Origin: CAVVUC01 sp963751395
Lineage (GTDB): Bacteria > Verrucomicrobiota > Verrucomicrobiia > Chthoniobacterales > Chthoniobacteraceae
DNA length: 64,000 nt
Reading direction: 5' to 3'
Assembly: GCA_963751395.1 (NCBI GenBank)
Contig: CAVVUC010000002.1
Span: forward strand, 1,178,001 to 1,242,000
Positions 7,397 to 16,663 of this stretch are shown one piece after another. Each line of letters starts with the position of its first letter. Position 1 is the first letter of the stretch. The position numbers were made by a program, and so were the translations under genes. The notes beneath the pieces are model-generated. The model saw only the letters and a program-made list of their open reading frames with translations, was not told the DNA's origin and did no database searches.

Positions 7397-10396
7397 TCAG
7401 GCGATCCGGCCGCAGCAGTTCTTGAACTTCTTTCCGCTGCCACAAGGGCAGGGATCGTTGCGCCCGACCTTCGGGGCTTCGCGTTTCACGGGCTCGAGTT
7501 CGAGAGTCAGCGTGTCGCCGCCTTCGGGTTCGCGGGCCGGCCTTGCGGCGGAGGGCGGAGCGACGGGGCCGCCTTGGGACACGACCGATCCTTGCGGCTC
7601 CGAGTGCAGCAGGTGTTGCGGCAGAGTGGCGAGGAAATGCTCGAACGCCATGATGTTCGAGGTGCTGCGGAAGAGGTTGTGCAGGACTTCGCCTTTGATG
7701 TTCGCCATCAACTCGACGAACATTTCGTAGGCCTCGTTCTTGTATTCGATGAGCGGATCTTTCTGGCCGTAGGCGCGCAGATAAACGGCTTCGCGCAGGC
7801 TGTCCATGGCGTAGAGATGCTCCTGCCAGAGCCGGTCGATGGCGTTCAGGATGATGTAGCGTTCCAGGCTTGTCACCGCCGTCGGCTCCTCGTGGCTGCA
7901 TTTCAGCTCGTAGGATTTCTTGATTTTTTCGATCAAAAAGCTGCCGGCTTCTTCTGCCGACATTTTGTCGAAGCCGGTTTTCTCCGCGTTGAGGCCGAGC
8001 GGGAAGGTGGTGTTGACCCAGTTCAGCAGGCCGACGCGGTTCGGTTCCTCGCCGTCGGTCGCCGTGAGGTATTCCTGCACCTTCGCGGGGACTGCTTCGT
8101 CGATGACCTCGAAGATCATCTTGCGCGGGTCCTCGGTGTCGATCGCTTCGTTGCGATAGCCATAGACGACTTCGCGCTGCATGTTCATCACGTCGTCGAA
8201 CTCGAGCGTGCGTTTGCGCGCGAGGTAGTTGCGTTGCTCGACGCGTTTCTGCGCGGTTTCGACGCTGCGATTGAGCCAGGGGTGCTCAAGCTCCTGGCCT
8301 TCCTCGAGGCCGAAGCGCTCCATGATTTTCGTCATGCGATCGGCCGCGCCGAAGTTGCGCATCAGGTCGTCCTCGAAGCTGACGTAGAACCGCGACGAGC
8401 CGGGGTCGCCCTGGCGTGCGCAGCGTCCGCGCAACTGCCGGTCGATGCGCCGCGATTCGTGGCGCTCGGTGCCGATGACGTAAAGCCCGCCGACTTCCGT
8501 CACGCCGGGGCCGAGTTTGATGTCGGTGCCGCGGCCCGCCATGTTGGTCGAAATCGTGACCGTGCCGGGCTGGCCGGCGCGCGCGACGATCTCGGCCTCC
8601 TGCATGTGGTACTTCGCGTTGAGGACGTTGTGCGGGATTTTCTCGCGCTTGAGCATGCGCGAGAGCACTTCGGAGGCTTCGACGCTCACGGTGCCGACGA
8701 GCACCGGCTGGCCCTTGCGCGTGCGCAGCGCGGATTTCGTTGACGACCGCGTTGAATTTCTCGCGCCGCGTTTTGTAGATGAAATCGTTGTAGTCCTTGC
8801 GGATGCACGGGCGGTTCGTCGGGATGACGTTGACGTCGAGCTTGTAGATGTCGTGGAACTCGTTCGCCTCGGTCTCGGCGGTGCCGGTCATGCCGGCGAG
8901 CTTGAAGTAAAGGCGGAAGTAATTCTGGATCGTGATCGTCGCAAGCGTCTGCGTCTCGCGGTCGATCTGCACGCCTTCCTTCGCCTCGACGGCCTGATGC
9001 AAACCGTCGCTCCAGCGGCGGCCCGGCATTTTGCGGCCGGTGAATTCATCGACGATGACGACCTTGTTGTCCTCGACGACGTACTGCACGTCCTTTTCAA
9101 AAAGGCAGTAGGCGCGGAGCAGCTGCGAGATGTTGTGGATGCGCTCGGACTGATGGTCGCATCTTCGCCTGGCGACTTGGCCTTCACGCGCAGCCTTGCC
9201 GGCTTCGTCCAGCGTCGTGTCGTTGTCGATGTCGGCAAACTCCGTCATCAAATCCGGCAGCACGAACGCGTCCGGGTCGTCGGGATTCAGAAACGCGCGG
9301 CCCTGTTCGCTGAGATCGGCCTCGTGCGCGCGCTCGTCGATGGTGAAGAACAGCTCCTCCTTTAGCGCGAACAGCGCTTCCTTCTGCGCGTCGGAGTAAA
9401 AGGAGAGCTCGGCCTTGTCGATGATCCTGCGGCGTTCGGGATCCTCCATCATGCGCAGGAGACCTTTGTTGCGCGGCTGGCCGAGTTTGACCTTGAACAT
9501 GATCACGTCCGGCATCTTCGTTTTTGCCCTGCTTGAAAAGCTCCTCCGCCTCGCTGGCAGAGCCGGTTGCAGAGCATCGTCTGCTTCTGCACGAGCTGAT
9601 CGACGAGCGGTTTGAACTTGTCGTACTGATGCGTCGAGATGGTTGCCGGGCCGCTGATGATGAGCGGCGTGCGCGCTTCGTCGATGAGGATGGAATCGAC
9701 TTCGTCCACGATGGCGAAATGATAGCCGCGCTGCACCTGCTGCTCCTTGCTCGTGGCCATGCCGTTGTCGCGCAGGTAATCGAACCCGAACTCGCTGTTC
9801 GTGCCGTAGGTGATGTCGCAGTAATACTGCTCGCGACGGACATTCGGCGCCTGGTCGTGCTGGATGATGCCGACGGTGAGCCCGAGGAATTTGTAAAGCT
9901 CGCCCATCCACTCGGCGTCGCGCCGGGCGAGGTAATCGTTCACGGTCACGAGATGCGCGCCTTTGCCGGTGAGCGCGTTGAGGTAAAGCGGCAGCGTGGC
10001 GACCAGCGTCTTGCCTTCGCCGGTGGCCATTTCCGCGATGCGCCCGCGATGCAGCACCATGCCGCCGATGAGCTGCGTGTCGAAATGGACCATCTCCCAG
10101 GTCATCGGCTGGTCGCAGACGCTGAACGAATGCTTCCGCTCGGTGAGCCGGCGCGCCGCGTTTTTTACCACCGCAAAAGCCTCCGGCAGAATCTCGTCGA
10201 GCACGTCCTGCTGCTCGTTCAGATCCTCGATTTTTGCGAGCCGCTCCTTCCATTGCGCCGTCCTGGCACGGAGGTCGTCATCGGAAACGGATTGCAGTTC
10301 CTGCTCGATCTGATTGATCCGCTCGACGATCGGTCGCATGCGCTTGATCTCGCGCGTGTTTTTCGAGCCGATGATTTTCTTGAGGAGCCAGTTCAT
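7397..10396 (-). CDS. secA: Preprotein translocase ATPase SecA (three frame breaks)
   Basis: SecA drives unfolded preproteins through SecYEG. The start at 10396 gives MNWLLKKIIGSKNTREIKRM. Visible features include the Walker A region GEGKTLVATL, the NDYLARRDAEWM block, DEVDSILIDEARTPLIISG, IHNISQLLRAYCLFEKDVQY, MPGRRWSDGLHQAVEAKEGV, LAGMTGTAETEANEF, NMAGRGTDIKLGP and a C-terminal zinc motif CPCGSGKKFKNCC. The frame is broken near 9559, 9510 and 8719. The first two carry one extra base at a codon third position (Leu CTC/CTT, Ala GCC/GCG); the third also carries one extra base. An essential gene is unlikely to be broken in this way, so I read these as assembly artefacts. Confidence 0.93.
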
Positions 10397-10538
10397 AACA
10401 AAATGTGGGCGGGTGCCGGGAGGCGCAATTAAGCGCAAAACGCCCGCAACCGCTACATTTTAATTGCGATGCGCCGGGCGGCAAATTCCCGGAGCGAGCG
10501 CCCGGTGTCGGAAGCCCTTGCGGCAGGTTTCCGTGCAG

Positions 10539-10757
10539 TTAAAGGAGCTGGCCGGTCGGCTGCTGCGTGTGGACCGCGGAGGGGGCCGACGCCGGCTGGC
10601 TGCCGTTCTTCATAAGCGCGCGCTCCTTGATGTCGAGAACGCGTTCCTGCTGATCCAGCTTCCGCTCCTCGACCAAATAGGTGGGGATGTATTTCAAACC
10701 CGCGGCGATGATGACAGTGAAGCAGATCCAGAGAATGACTTTGTTGGTTTCTTTCAT
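10539..10757 (-). CDS. Small membrane protein with charged coiled-coil-like tail
   Basis: The product has 72 residues. It has one TM segment (about 6-24, VILWICFTVIIAAGLKYIP), then a charged helical stretch (EERKLDQQERVLDIKERAL) and a Pro/Ser/Gln-rich tail. The ATG at 10757 is preceded by GGAGA at a good distance, which decides the start over an upstream in-frame ATG at 10826. It lies 142 bases upstream of secA on the same strand, but no role in secretion is known. I do not recognise a family. Confidence 0.6.
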   Translation of the reverse strand: MKETNKVILWICFTVIIAAGLKYIPTYLVEERKLDQQERVLDIKERALMKNGSQPASAPSAVHTQQPTGQLL

Positions 10758-10922
10758 GTTCTTTCTCCACGTTTGAGCCGCGTGTTTCGGCTGCGAAGTG
10801 CGTCCATAATAAAAAAACCATAACATCTGTCAACGAATATCCCGCGTTTGCCGGGCGGTCTCGTTCCCTGAAAACTGCGACGCAACTTTACATCCGGCGG
10901 GGCAGCCGCTAAATACGCGCCG

Positions 10923-11150
10923 ATGATGTTGAAGACAATTCCCGGCGTGCAGTCCGTGACGATCGGCCCTGTGCTTTCGTCGCATCGGGCGGAAGTCGAT
11001 TCGTCCAGCGACCTGGCGCTCGTGATTCAGTTCCCGAACGAACAGGCTCTGCGAAACTACGAAAAGAATCCGACCCACCAAAAAGCCGTGAAGCAAGTGC
11101 TTCTGCCGCTCGTCCGGAAATTCGTGGTTTATGATTTTGTGAATCGCTGA
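10923..11150 (+). CDS. Dabb (stress-responsive A/B barrel) domain protein, N-terminally short
   Basis: The product has 75 residues and matches the C-terminal three quarters of a Dabb domain: IPGVQSVTIGP, SSDLALVIQFPNEQALRNYEKNPTHQKAV and the final LVRKFVVYDF. A complete Dabb domain is about 95-100 residues and starts with a strand bearing a conserved HIV-F motif, which is missing here. An in-frame stop at 10869 and no other start codon upstream show that the first strand and part of the first helix are really absent. It may be a degraded or remodelled copy. Confidence 0.65.
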   Translation: MMLKTIPGVQSVTIGPVLSSHRAEVDSSSDLALVIQFPNEQALRNYEKNPTHQKAVKQVLLPLVRKFVVYDFVNR

Positions 11151-11184
11151 GGCGCCATCATTCCCGTTATCGCCGGCACACCCA

Positions 11185-12135
11185 ATGAAATTCCCTCCGC
11201 TCGATTTTTCCAAAATCCGCACCTACGCGCTTGAGGAACGCGCCAACAAAGTCGCTGTTGCGGACTTCGCGCGGGTCCACGAAAGCGGTGGAAGCTTTGC
11301 GGACTTCCTCGAAAAACTCCCGAACTTCCTCGCCGCCGCTGATTTCAAGAAAGTCGTGGCCGCCATCGTGGCCGCCGTGCGCACGGACCGACCGGTCCTC
11401 CTGATGATGGGAGCGCATCCGATCAAGTGCGGGCTGAATCCGCTCATCGTCGATCTGATGAGACGCCGGGTGATCTCCGCAGTCGCGTTCAATGGCGCGG
11501 GAGCGATCCACGATTTCGAAACGGCCTTTCAGGGCGAGACGAGCGAGGACGTTCAACGCGGTTTGGACGACGGTTCATTCGGCATGGTCGATGAAACACC
11601 GCGCTTGATGAACGCGGCCATTGAGGTTGGCGTGCGGCGTGGCTTGGGTGCCGGCGAGGCGCTCGGGCGCGCGATTGCGGACGGCGCATTTGTGAACCGC
11701 CACTTGAGCATCCTGAACACCGGCATCGAAATGAACGCGCCCGTCACCGTCCATATCGCAATCGGCACGGACATCATTCATCAGCATCCAACCACGAGCG
11801 GCGCGGCGCTCGGCGAGGCGTCGTATCGCGACTTCCAGCGATTCGCCTCGGTCGTCGCGCAACTCGAAGGCGGCGTCGTGTTGAACATCGGCAGCGCCGT
11901 CATCATGCCCGAGGTTTTTTTGAAAGCTCTCACCATCGCGCGCAACCTCGGCAACACGGTAAGCAACTTCACCACCGCGAACTTCGACATGATCCGGCAC
12001 TATCGCCCATCCGAAAACGTCGTTCGCCGCCCGACACATCTCGGCGGCCAGGGTTTCTATATCGTCGGCCACCATGAGTTGATGATTCCGCTGCTATTCG
12101 CTGCGGTCGTCGAGGAGTTAAGAATTAAGAGTTAG
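11185..12135 (+). CDS. Conserved protein, possibly deoxyhypusine-synthase-like
   Basis: The product has 316 residues. Conserved-looking blocks are LLMMGAHPIKCGLNPLIVDLMRR, FNGAGAIHDFETAFQGETSEDV, HIAIGTDIIHQHPTTSGAALGE, VLNIGSAVIMPEVFLKAL and FYIVGHHELMIPLL. From memory this matches a bacterial family that pipelines label deoxyhypusine-synthase-like, with a Rossmann-type NAD-binding core. The lysine used by true deoxyhypusine synthases was not located, so the name should not be taken as a function. It is followed 75 bases later by a heptose-kinase gene, which hints at a carbohydrate or envelope role. The last codons and stop lie in an inverted repeat. Confidence 0.5.
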   Translation: MKFPPLDFSKIRTYALEERANKVAVADFARVHESGGSFADFLEKLPNFLAAADFKKVVAAIVAAVRTDRPVLLMMGAHPIKCGLNPLIVDLMRRRVISAVAFNGAGAIHDFETAFQGETSEDVQRGLDDGSFGMVDETPRLMNAAIEVGVRRGLGAGEALGRAIADGAFVNRHLSILNTGIEMNAPVTVHIAIGTDIIHQHPTTSGAALGEASYRDFQRFASVVAQLEGGVVLNIGSAVIMPEVFLKALTIARNLGNTVSNFTTANFDMIRHYRPSENVVRRPTHLGGQGFYIVGHHELMIPLLFAAVVEELRIKS

Positions 12136-12201
12136 AAGTTAAAAAACGTCATCGACTCAAAACTGCTGTCCTTAATTCTTAACTCATAAGTCTTAACTTT
12201 T
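12115..12201. repeat. Inverted repeat of GTTAAGAAT-type tandem units
   Basis: The left arm (about 12117-12144) is built of degenerate GTTAAGAATTAAGA units and the right arm (about 12168-12201) carries their complement (CTTAATTCTTAACTC). The left arm contains the stop codon of the upstream gene, whose product ends in EELRIKS encoded by the repeat. The element could form a long imperfect hairpin. Confidence 0.8.
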
Positions 12202-12210
12202 CGCCTTTCC

Positions 12211-13219
12211 ATGACCCGCGACCGGCTCCATCACATCCTCCAATCCTTCAAAGCAAAGCGCATCCTCGTCATCGGCGACCTGATGCTCGACGAGTTCATC
12301 TGGGGAAACGTGAAGCGCATTTCGCCGGAAGCGCCGGTGCCGGTGGTTGAAGTCGAGCGCGAATCTTATTTCCCTGGCGGCGCTGCCAACGTCGCGCGCA
12401 ACTTGCGCGAGTTTGCCGATGACGTGCATGTGATGGCTCTGATCGGCACCGATTCCCACGCACAGCAGTTGAAGCAGCTCTTGAACGAACACGGCATCCG
12501 TCTCGACTGCATCCAGGAGGATCCCGAACTACCGCACCATTGTGAAGACGCGCATCATCGCGCGACATCAACAGGTCGTGCGCGTGGATCGCGAGAAGAA
12601 AATCAGCCTCACCGAGGCCCAGGAAGAGTGCGCAATGCAACAATTGCACGCGTTGATTCCGCAGATCGACGCGCTCATTCTGGAGGATTACAGCAAGGGG
12701 TTGTTGAATCAGTCGTTTGTCGATCGCGTGCTCGCTTGCGCGACGGCAGCGGGAAAAATTGTCACCGTCGATCCGAACCCGAACAACAAACTCGCATGGC
12801 ACGGTGTCACGGCGGTGACACCGAACCGCAGCGAGGCTTTCGCTGCCGCCGGCCAGCCGTGGACGGACCCGGTGCATCCGGTGGAAAACGACACGAACCT
12901 GTTCGATGTCGGCCGGATGCTGCTCGGAAAATGGGGCGCGGCCAACCTGCTCATCACGCTTGGCGAACAAGGCATGATGCTCTTCCGGCAGGATGCGCAG
13001 CCGTTCCACATTCCCACACGGGCGCAGGATGTCTTCGACGTTTCAGGCGCAGGCGATACCGCGATTTCCCTCTTCACGCTGGCGCTCTGCAGCGGCGCGA
13101 CACCGATCGAGGCGGCGGACATATCGAACCACGCGAGCGGCGTGGTCGTCGGCAAACTAGGCACCGCCACGCTGACACCGGCGGAGTTGGTCGCGAGCTT
13201 CGAGGCCAATGCAGAATGA
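12211..13219 (+). CDS. PfkB-family heptose-7-phosphate kinase (HldE/RfaE kinase domain; one frame break)
   Basis: The enzyme is predicted to phosphorylate D-glycero-D-manno-heptose-7-P at C1 for ADP-heptose synthesis. The kinase start KRILVIGDLMLDEFIWGNVKRISPEAPVPV, the GGAANVARNL motif, TRIIARHQQVVRVDRE, ILEDYSKG, VTVDPNP and the catalytic FDVSGAGDTAI (Asp of GAGD) are present. The frame breaks near 12526, where a Pro codon reads CCC followed by an extra G (both CCC and CCG), then continues NYRTIVKTR. It has only the kinase domain; the adenylyltransferase half of bifunctional HldE is absent. Confidence 0.85.
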
Positions 13220-13452
13220 ATGTCGTGTCCCTGTTTTTGGCGCGTGAGAGAAAGCCACGCCAACCGTGAGAGGCTCAGGGACTACCCGCGGGTCTGGCGT
13301 GCCCGTTCAAGACCGGGCAGGGGAAGAAGCATCGGGGCAACGGCGAGTGGCACCCGAAAGGCGTGATTGGTCCATTTTCAACTGGCTTCCGTCCTTGCCC
13401 CACAAAAAAAGCATTGTGATCGCGGCTTCGTGCGGTGTTGATTGCCCGCACG
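13220..13452. other. Non-coding gap with three nested or adjacent hairpins
   Basis: This 233-base gap between the heptose kinase and ispE has no convincing gene. It contains a seven-base stem GTCCCTG (13227-13233) with CAGGGAC (13276-13282) that encloses a hairpin TTGGCGcGTG (13237-13246) / CACGCCAA (13256-13263). A separate hairpin TGCCCG (13300-13305) / CGGGCA (13314-13319) follows. A run of seven A lies near 13403. The arrangement suggests a structured leader or small RNA. I matched no known riboswitch, SRP RNA or tRNA; a faint resemblance to 6S RNA exists on the minus strand (GCGGG..AGTCCC.TGAGCC). Confidence 0.35.
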
Positions 13453-14283
13453 ATGAAGCTAGAAGCCCCGGCCAAGATCAATCTGTCGTTGAAGGTTTGT
13501 GGAAAACGAGAGGACGGCTTTCACGAAATCGAAACGCTCATGGTTTCCATCTCGCTTCGGGATGAGTTGACCATCGAGCCGGCGGAGGTGGAAGGCGTCG
13601 CCTTGACTTGCAGCGATGCCTCGATCCCGTCCGACGACACGAATCTCGTTGTTCGCGCGGCGAAGCTGTTCTTTGCGAGGACCGGCCTCGCGCCGCGCGT
13701 GAAGATCAATCTTCTAAAACGCATCCCGCATGGCGCGGGACTCGGAGGCGGCAGCAGCGATGCGGCGGCGACTTTGCTCGGGCTGAACGATCTTTTCGAC
13801 ACGCATTTTAAGACGGATGCGCTTGCCGGAATGGCGGCGGAACTTGGCTCGGACATTCCATTCTTCATCCATCGCTCTGCGGCGCTCTGCCGCGGGCGGG
13901 GGGAGCTGATTTCACCGGTGCAATTTCCGCAGCGGCTGCCGTTGCTTCTGCTCAAGCCTCCGTTTGGAGTCCCGACGCCGTGGGCCTACACGCAATGGCG
14001 CGACTCTGTTGAGTTGCCCGGCATTCCTTACGCCTCGCAGAAATTTTCGTGGGGTGAGTTGACCAACGACCTGGAGCGGCCGGTGTTTCAGAAATACATC
14101 TTCCTCGCCGTGCTCAAGCGCTGGCTGCTCGCCCAACCGGAGACCGTCGGGGCACTGATGTCCGGCTCCGGTTCAACCTGCTTTGCGGTCCTGCGCGACG
14201 CTTCCGATGCGGTCTCTCTTGCCGGGAAGGCGGCTGCGGAATTTGAATCCAGCCTCTGGACTTGGGCGGGAACGACCGGGTAG
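13453..14283 (+). CDS. ispE: 4-diphosphocytidyl-2-C-methyl-D-erythritol kinase
   Basis: IspE phosphorylates CDP-ME in the non-mevalonate isoprenoid pathway. The product has 276 residues, close to the usual 280-300. Family marks are the start LEAPAKINLSLKV with the substrate lysine, the GHMP ATP-binding loop IPHGAGLGGGSSDAAATL, and the C-terminal MSGSGSTCFAVL loop. The ATG at 13453 begins exactly at the conserved N-terminus, although the frame is open 18 bases further upstream. It opens a run of plus-strand housekeeping genes. Confidence 0.95.
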   Translation: MKLEAPAKINLSLKVCGKREDGFHEIETLMVSISLRDELTIEPAEVEGVALTCSDASIPSDDTNLVVRAAKLFFARTGLAPRVKINLLKRIPHGAGLGGGSSDAAATLLGLNDLFDTHFKTDALAGMAAELGSDIPFFIHRSAALCRGRGELISPVQFPQRLPLLLLKPPFGVPTPWAYTQWRDSVELPGIPYASQKFSWGELTNDLERPVFQKYIFLAVLKRWLLAQPETVGALMSGSGSTCFAVLRDASDAVSLAGKAAAEFESSLWTWAGTTG

Positions 14284-14357
14284 CCCATCGCGAGCCATCC
14301 AGTTCCGCGCAGTATTTTCCTTTCGCGTTTTGCTTTCCACCTTTAGCTTTCCCCGCC

Positions 14358-14849
14358 ATGCGCCGCGCAATTTATCCCGGGAGTTTCGATCCGATCACCA
14401 ACGGTCACCTCGACATCATCGCGAGGGCGTGTCGCATTTTTGACGAAGTGATCATCGCCGTGGCTTACAACGACGCAAAGCAGGGCTTGTTCACTGCCGA
14501 GGAGCGGCTTGCCCTGATCCGTCTGACAACGGGGCGGTTCGCGAATGCGCGCGTGGCAAAGTTCGACGGGCTCCTGGTTGAATACGCGCGCGAGCAGCAG
14601 GCCGTTGCCGTGATTCGCGGGCTGCGGGCGATCTCGGATTTCGAGTTCGAGTTCCAGATGGCCCTGATGAACCGGAAGCTGGAACCGGCGGTCGAGACGC
14701 TCTTCCTGATGCCAAAGGAGGAATGCACCTATCTGAGTTCGCGCATCGTGAAGGAGATCGCCCGGCTCGGTGGAAACGTGGAGGCATTTGTGCCACATTC
14801 CATTGCCGAGGCTCTGAAGGCGAAGTTCTCACAGCAACATCCTGCTTAA
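14358..14849 (+). CDS. coaD: Phosphopantetheine adenylyltransferase
   Basis: CoaD transfers AMP to 4'-phosphopantetheine, the penultimate step of coenzyme A synthesis. The product has 163 residues, the standard length. The nucleotidyltransferase motif YPGSFDPITNGHLDII with the T/HxGH-type TNGH, VIRGLRAISDFEFEFQMALMNR and the C-terminal YLSSRIVKEIARLGGNV are diagnostic. The ATG at 14358 is directly before RRAIYPGSFDP. It lies 74 bases after ispE and 18 before the DUF177 gene, consistent with one transcript. Confidence 0.96.
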   Translation: MRRAIYPGSFDPITNGHLDIIARACRIFDEVIIAVAYNDAKQGLFTAEERLALIRLTTGRFANARVAKFDGLLVEYAREQQAVAVIRGLRAISDFEFEFQMALMNRKLEPAVETLFLMPKEECTYLSSRIVKEIARLGGNVEAFVPHSIAEALKAKFSQQHPA

Positions 14850-14867
14850 CAGAAGCCTGTTCAGTTT

Positions 14868-15338
14868 ATGAAAGTGCATTTGAAACAAATCCCGGTCGAG
14901 GGTTTGCATATCGAAGGAGAGGAAAGCGAACGTCTCCTCGATGTCGAGAATCCGAATTTCCGCCCGCTTGGCCCGGTGCGTTATTCGCTCGACGTGGGGC
15001 TGTCCGGCTCCGGTCTGTTTGCCACTGGCACGCTCGAAGTGGATTTGGAGATGGAGTGCGTGACGGGGCTGGAGAAGTTCATTTACCCGCTCAAGATCGA
15101 ATCGTTCGCGATGCAGACCGAGCTCGACGGACGCGAAACGGTGGACTTGACGCCATTCGTCCGGGAAGATATTTTGCTCGCCCTTCCGCCGTATCCTCAC
15201 TGTGATTGGAACGGGGAGCGTGTTTGCGCCGGTGTGCAAACCAAACTCGTCGGCGATACCAAGGCCGGTGTGCCGCTTTCCCAGGTGACGGTCGCGTGGG
15301 ATGAGCTGGATAAACTGAAACTGAAAACAACCAAGTAA
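14868..15338 (+). CDS. DUF177 (YceD-like) protein
   Basis: The product has 156 residues. DUF177 proteins occur directly upstream of rpmF in most bacteria and have been linked to 23S rRNA or 50S subunit maturation. The central ECVTGLEKFIYPLKIESFAM and the acidic VDLTPFVREDILLALPPYPHC stretch fit the family, including the conserved DL.P.vrE.ilL.lP pattern. The gene is followed after 11 bases by rpmF, the canonical arrangement, which supports the call more than sequence alone. Confidence 0.85.
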   Translation: MKVHLKQIPVEGLHIEGEESERLLDVENPNFRPLGPVRYSLDVGLSGSGLFATGTLEVDLEMECVTGLEKFIYPLKIESFAMQTELDGRETVDLTPFVREDILLALPPYPHCDWNGERVCAGVQTKLVGDTKAGVPLSQVTVAWDELDKLKLKTTK

Positions 15339-15349
15339 CCTAAGAATTT

Positions 15350-15532
15350 ATGGGAGTACCAAAACGCAAGACATCGAAAATGCGCCTTCGGACGCGCAAA
15401 GCCGCCAACCGCTGGCACGCACCTCAACTTGTCAAGTGCCCGCAATGCGGCAGCCGCCTGCGCGCCCACACCGCCTGCCCGTCGTGCGGCTACTACAAGG
15501 GCCGTCAGGTTCTCACCATCGAAGCAGCCTAG
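15350..15532 (+). CDS. rpmF: Ribosomal protein bL32
   Basis: The product has 60 residues and begins MGVPKRKTSKMRLRTRKAAN, the standard L32 start. Two cysteine pairs, CPQC and CPSC, about 12 residues apart form the zinc ribbon, so this is the zinc-containing (C+) form. L32 is a small 50S subunit protein. The DUF177-rpmF-plsX-fabH order seen here couples ribosome and fatty-acid gene expression in many bacteria. Confidence 0.97.
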   Translation: MGVPKRKTSKMRLRTRKAANRWHAPQLVKCPQCGSRLRAHTACPSCGYYKGRQVLTIEAA

Positions 15533-15540
15533 TGATTTCC

Positions 15541-15618
15541 GATTTTAGATTTTTGATTTTCGACCTGCGAAAAGCAGCGCGCACTTGAAATCCAAAATCC
15601 AAAATCCAAAATCCAAAA
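15541..15618. repeat. Inverted repeat of ATCCAAA / TTTGGAT tandem units
   Basis: The right arm (about 15586-15618) holds four tandem copies of AATCCAAA and ends two bases before the plsX ATG. The left arm (about 15541-15567) holds degenerate GATTTTxGATTTT copies that are their complement. The spacer is the G/C-rich CGACCTGCGAAAAGCAGCGC. The element lies across the ribosome-binding region of plsX. Confidence 0.85.
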
Positions 15619-15619
15619 T

Positions 15620-16663
15620 ATGAAGATTGCGCTCGACGCCATGGGCGGCGATTTCGCGCCGAAGAACATCATCGGCGGTGCCGTCCTCGCCCTCGCGGAG
15701 TATTCCGAGATCACGAAGCTGTTCCTTGTTGGCGATTCGGCTCGAATTGAAGCCGAACTCAAGACCAACAACTTCACCGATCCGCGCATCGAGATCGTCC
15801 ATGCCTCGCAGGTCGTGGAGATGACCGACGGGGCGGTGGAGTCGGTGCGGAAGAAAAAAGACTCGTCCGTGAGCCGGGCGGTCGATCTCGTGAAGAATGG
15901 CGACGCCGATGCGATCGTCAGCGCCGGTCACACGGGGGCGGCAGTCGCGGCGACCACGATCAAGCTGCGCACGCTGCCGGGCGTGGAGCGGCCGGGCATA
16001 GCGTCCGTGATCCCGACGGAAAGCAACGTCTTCGTCCTCATCGACGCCGGGGCCAACATCGACGCCCGACCGATCCATCTCCTGCAATACGCGGTCATGG
16101 GGTCGGTCTATTCCAAGCACGTCCTCGGCTACCAGAATCCCGCGATCGGTTTGATGTCGATCGGCGACGAGGACGTGAAGGGGAGTGATTTCACCAAGGA
16201 GGTCTTCAAGCTCCTCAAGGACAGCAAGCTGAACTTCCGCGGCAACATCGAGGGGCACGACCTTTTTGAAAACCCGGTCGAGGTGGTGTTGTGCGATGGT
16301 TTTATCGGCAATGTCGTTTTGAAAACCTGCGAAGCGATCGCCCATGCGATTTTCCAGTGGCTCAAGCACGAGATGTATAAGACGCCGTTGCGCAAACTCG
16401 GGGGGATGCTGGCGAAAGGCGCATTCAAGACGATTTACAAAAAGACGAACTACGAGGAATACGGGGGCAGCCCGCTGCTCGGGGTGAACGGCATCTGCAT
16501 CATCGCGCACGGATCGAGCACACCGCTCGCGATCAAGAACGCGATCCGCGTGGCCGCCGAATCGATCTCTCACCAACTCAATCCTCACATCATCGAGGAA
16601 ATCCAACGCTACCATGAAACGACCACAGCCCCGCTTCCCGCGCCTCTTCAAACCCAAGCGTAG
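15620..16663 (+). CDS. plsX: Phosphate acyltransferase PlsX
   Basis: PlsX makes acyl-phosphate from acyl-ACP for phospholipid synthesis at the membrane surface. The product has 347 residues. The start MKIALDAMGGDFAPKNIIGG, AIVSAGHTGAAVAA, GVERPGIASVIPT, LLSIGDE-like GLMSIGDEDVKGS, LCDGFIGNVVLKTCEA and the PLLGVNGICIIAHGSS ending are diagnostic. No clear Shine-Dalgarno site is visible because a tandem repeat occupies the leader. The 3' end overlaps fabH by 50 bases. Confidence 0.96.
   Translation: MKIALDAMGGDFAPKNIIGGAVLALAEYSEITKLFLVGDSARIEAELKTNNFTDPRIEIVHASQVVEMTDGAVESVRKKKDSSVSRAVDLVKNGDADAIVSAGHTGAAVAATTIKLRTLPGVERPGIASVIPTESNVFVLIDAGANIDARPIHLLQYAVMGSVYSKHVLGYQNPAIGLMSIGDEDVKGSDFTKEVFKLLKDSKLNFRGNIEGHDLFENPVEVVLCDGFIGNVVLKTCEAIAHAIFQWLKHEMYKTPLRKLGGMLAKGAFKTIYKKTNYEEYGGSPLLGVNGICIIAHGSSTPLAIKNAIRVAAESISHQLNPHIIEEIQRYHETTTAPLPAPLQTQA

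Noticed and set aside
9130..9200. A further frame break in secA near 9165
   Set aside because: The original frame reads AREGQVARRRCDHQSERIHNISQLL, which fits SecA without any shift; the alternative frame is a shadow.
13290..13325. tRNA T-arm (TTCAAGA loop between GCCCG and CGGGC)
   Set aside because: No acceptor stem, D arm or anticodon arm can be placed around it at the right distances.
13220..13400. 6S RNA on the minus strand
   Set aside because: Only a short GCGGG..AGTCCC.TGAGCC stretch resembles 6S RNA; the long closing stem and matching 3' half were not found. Kept only as a possible structured region.
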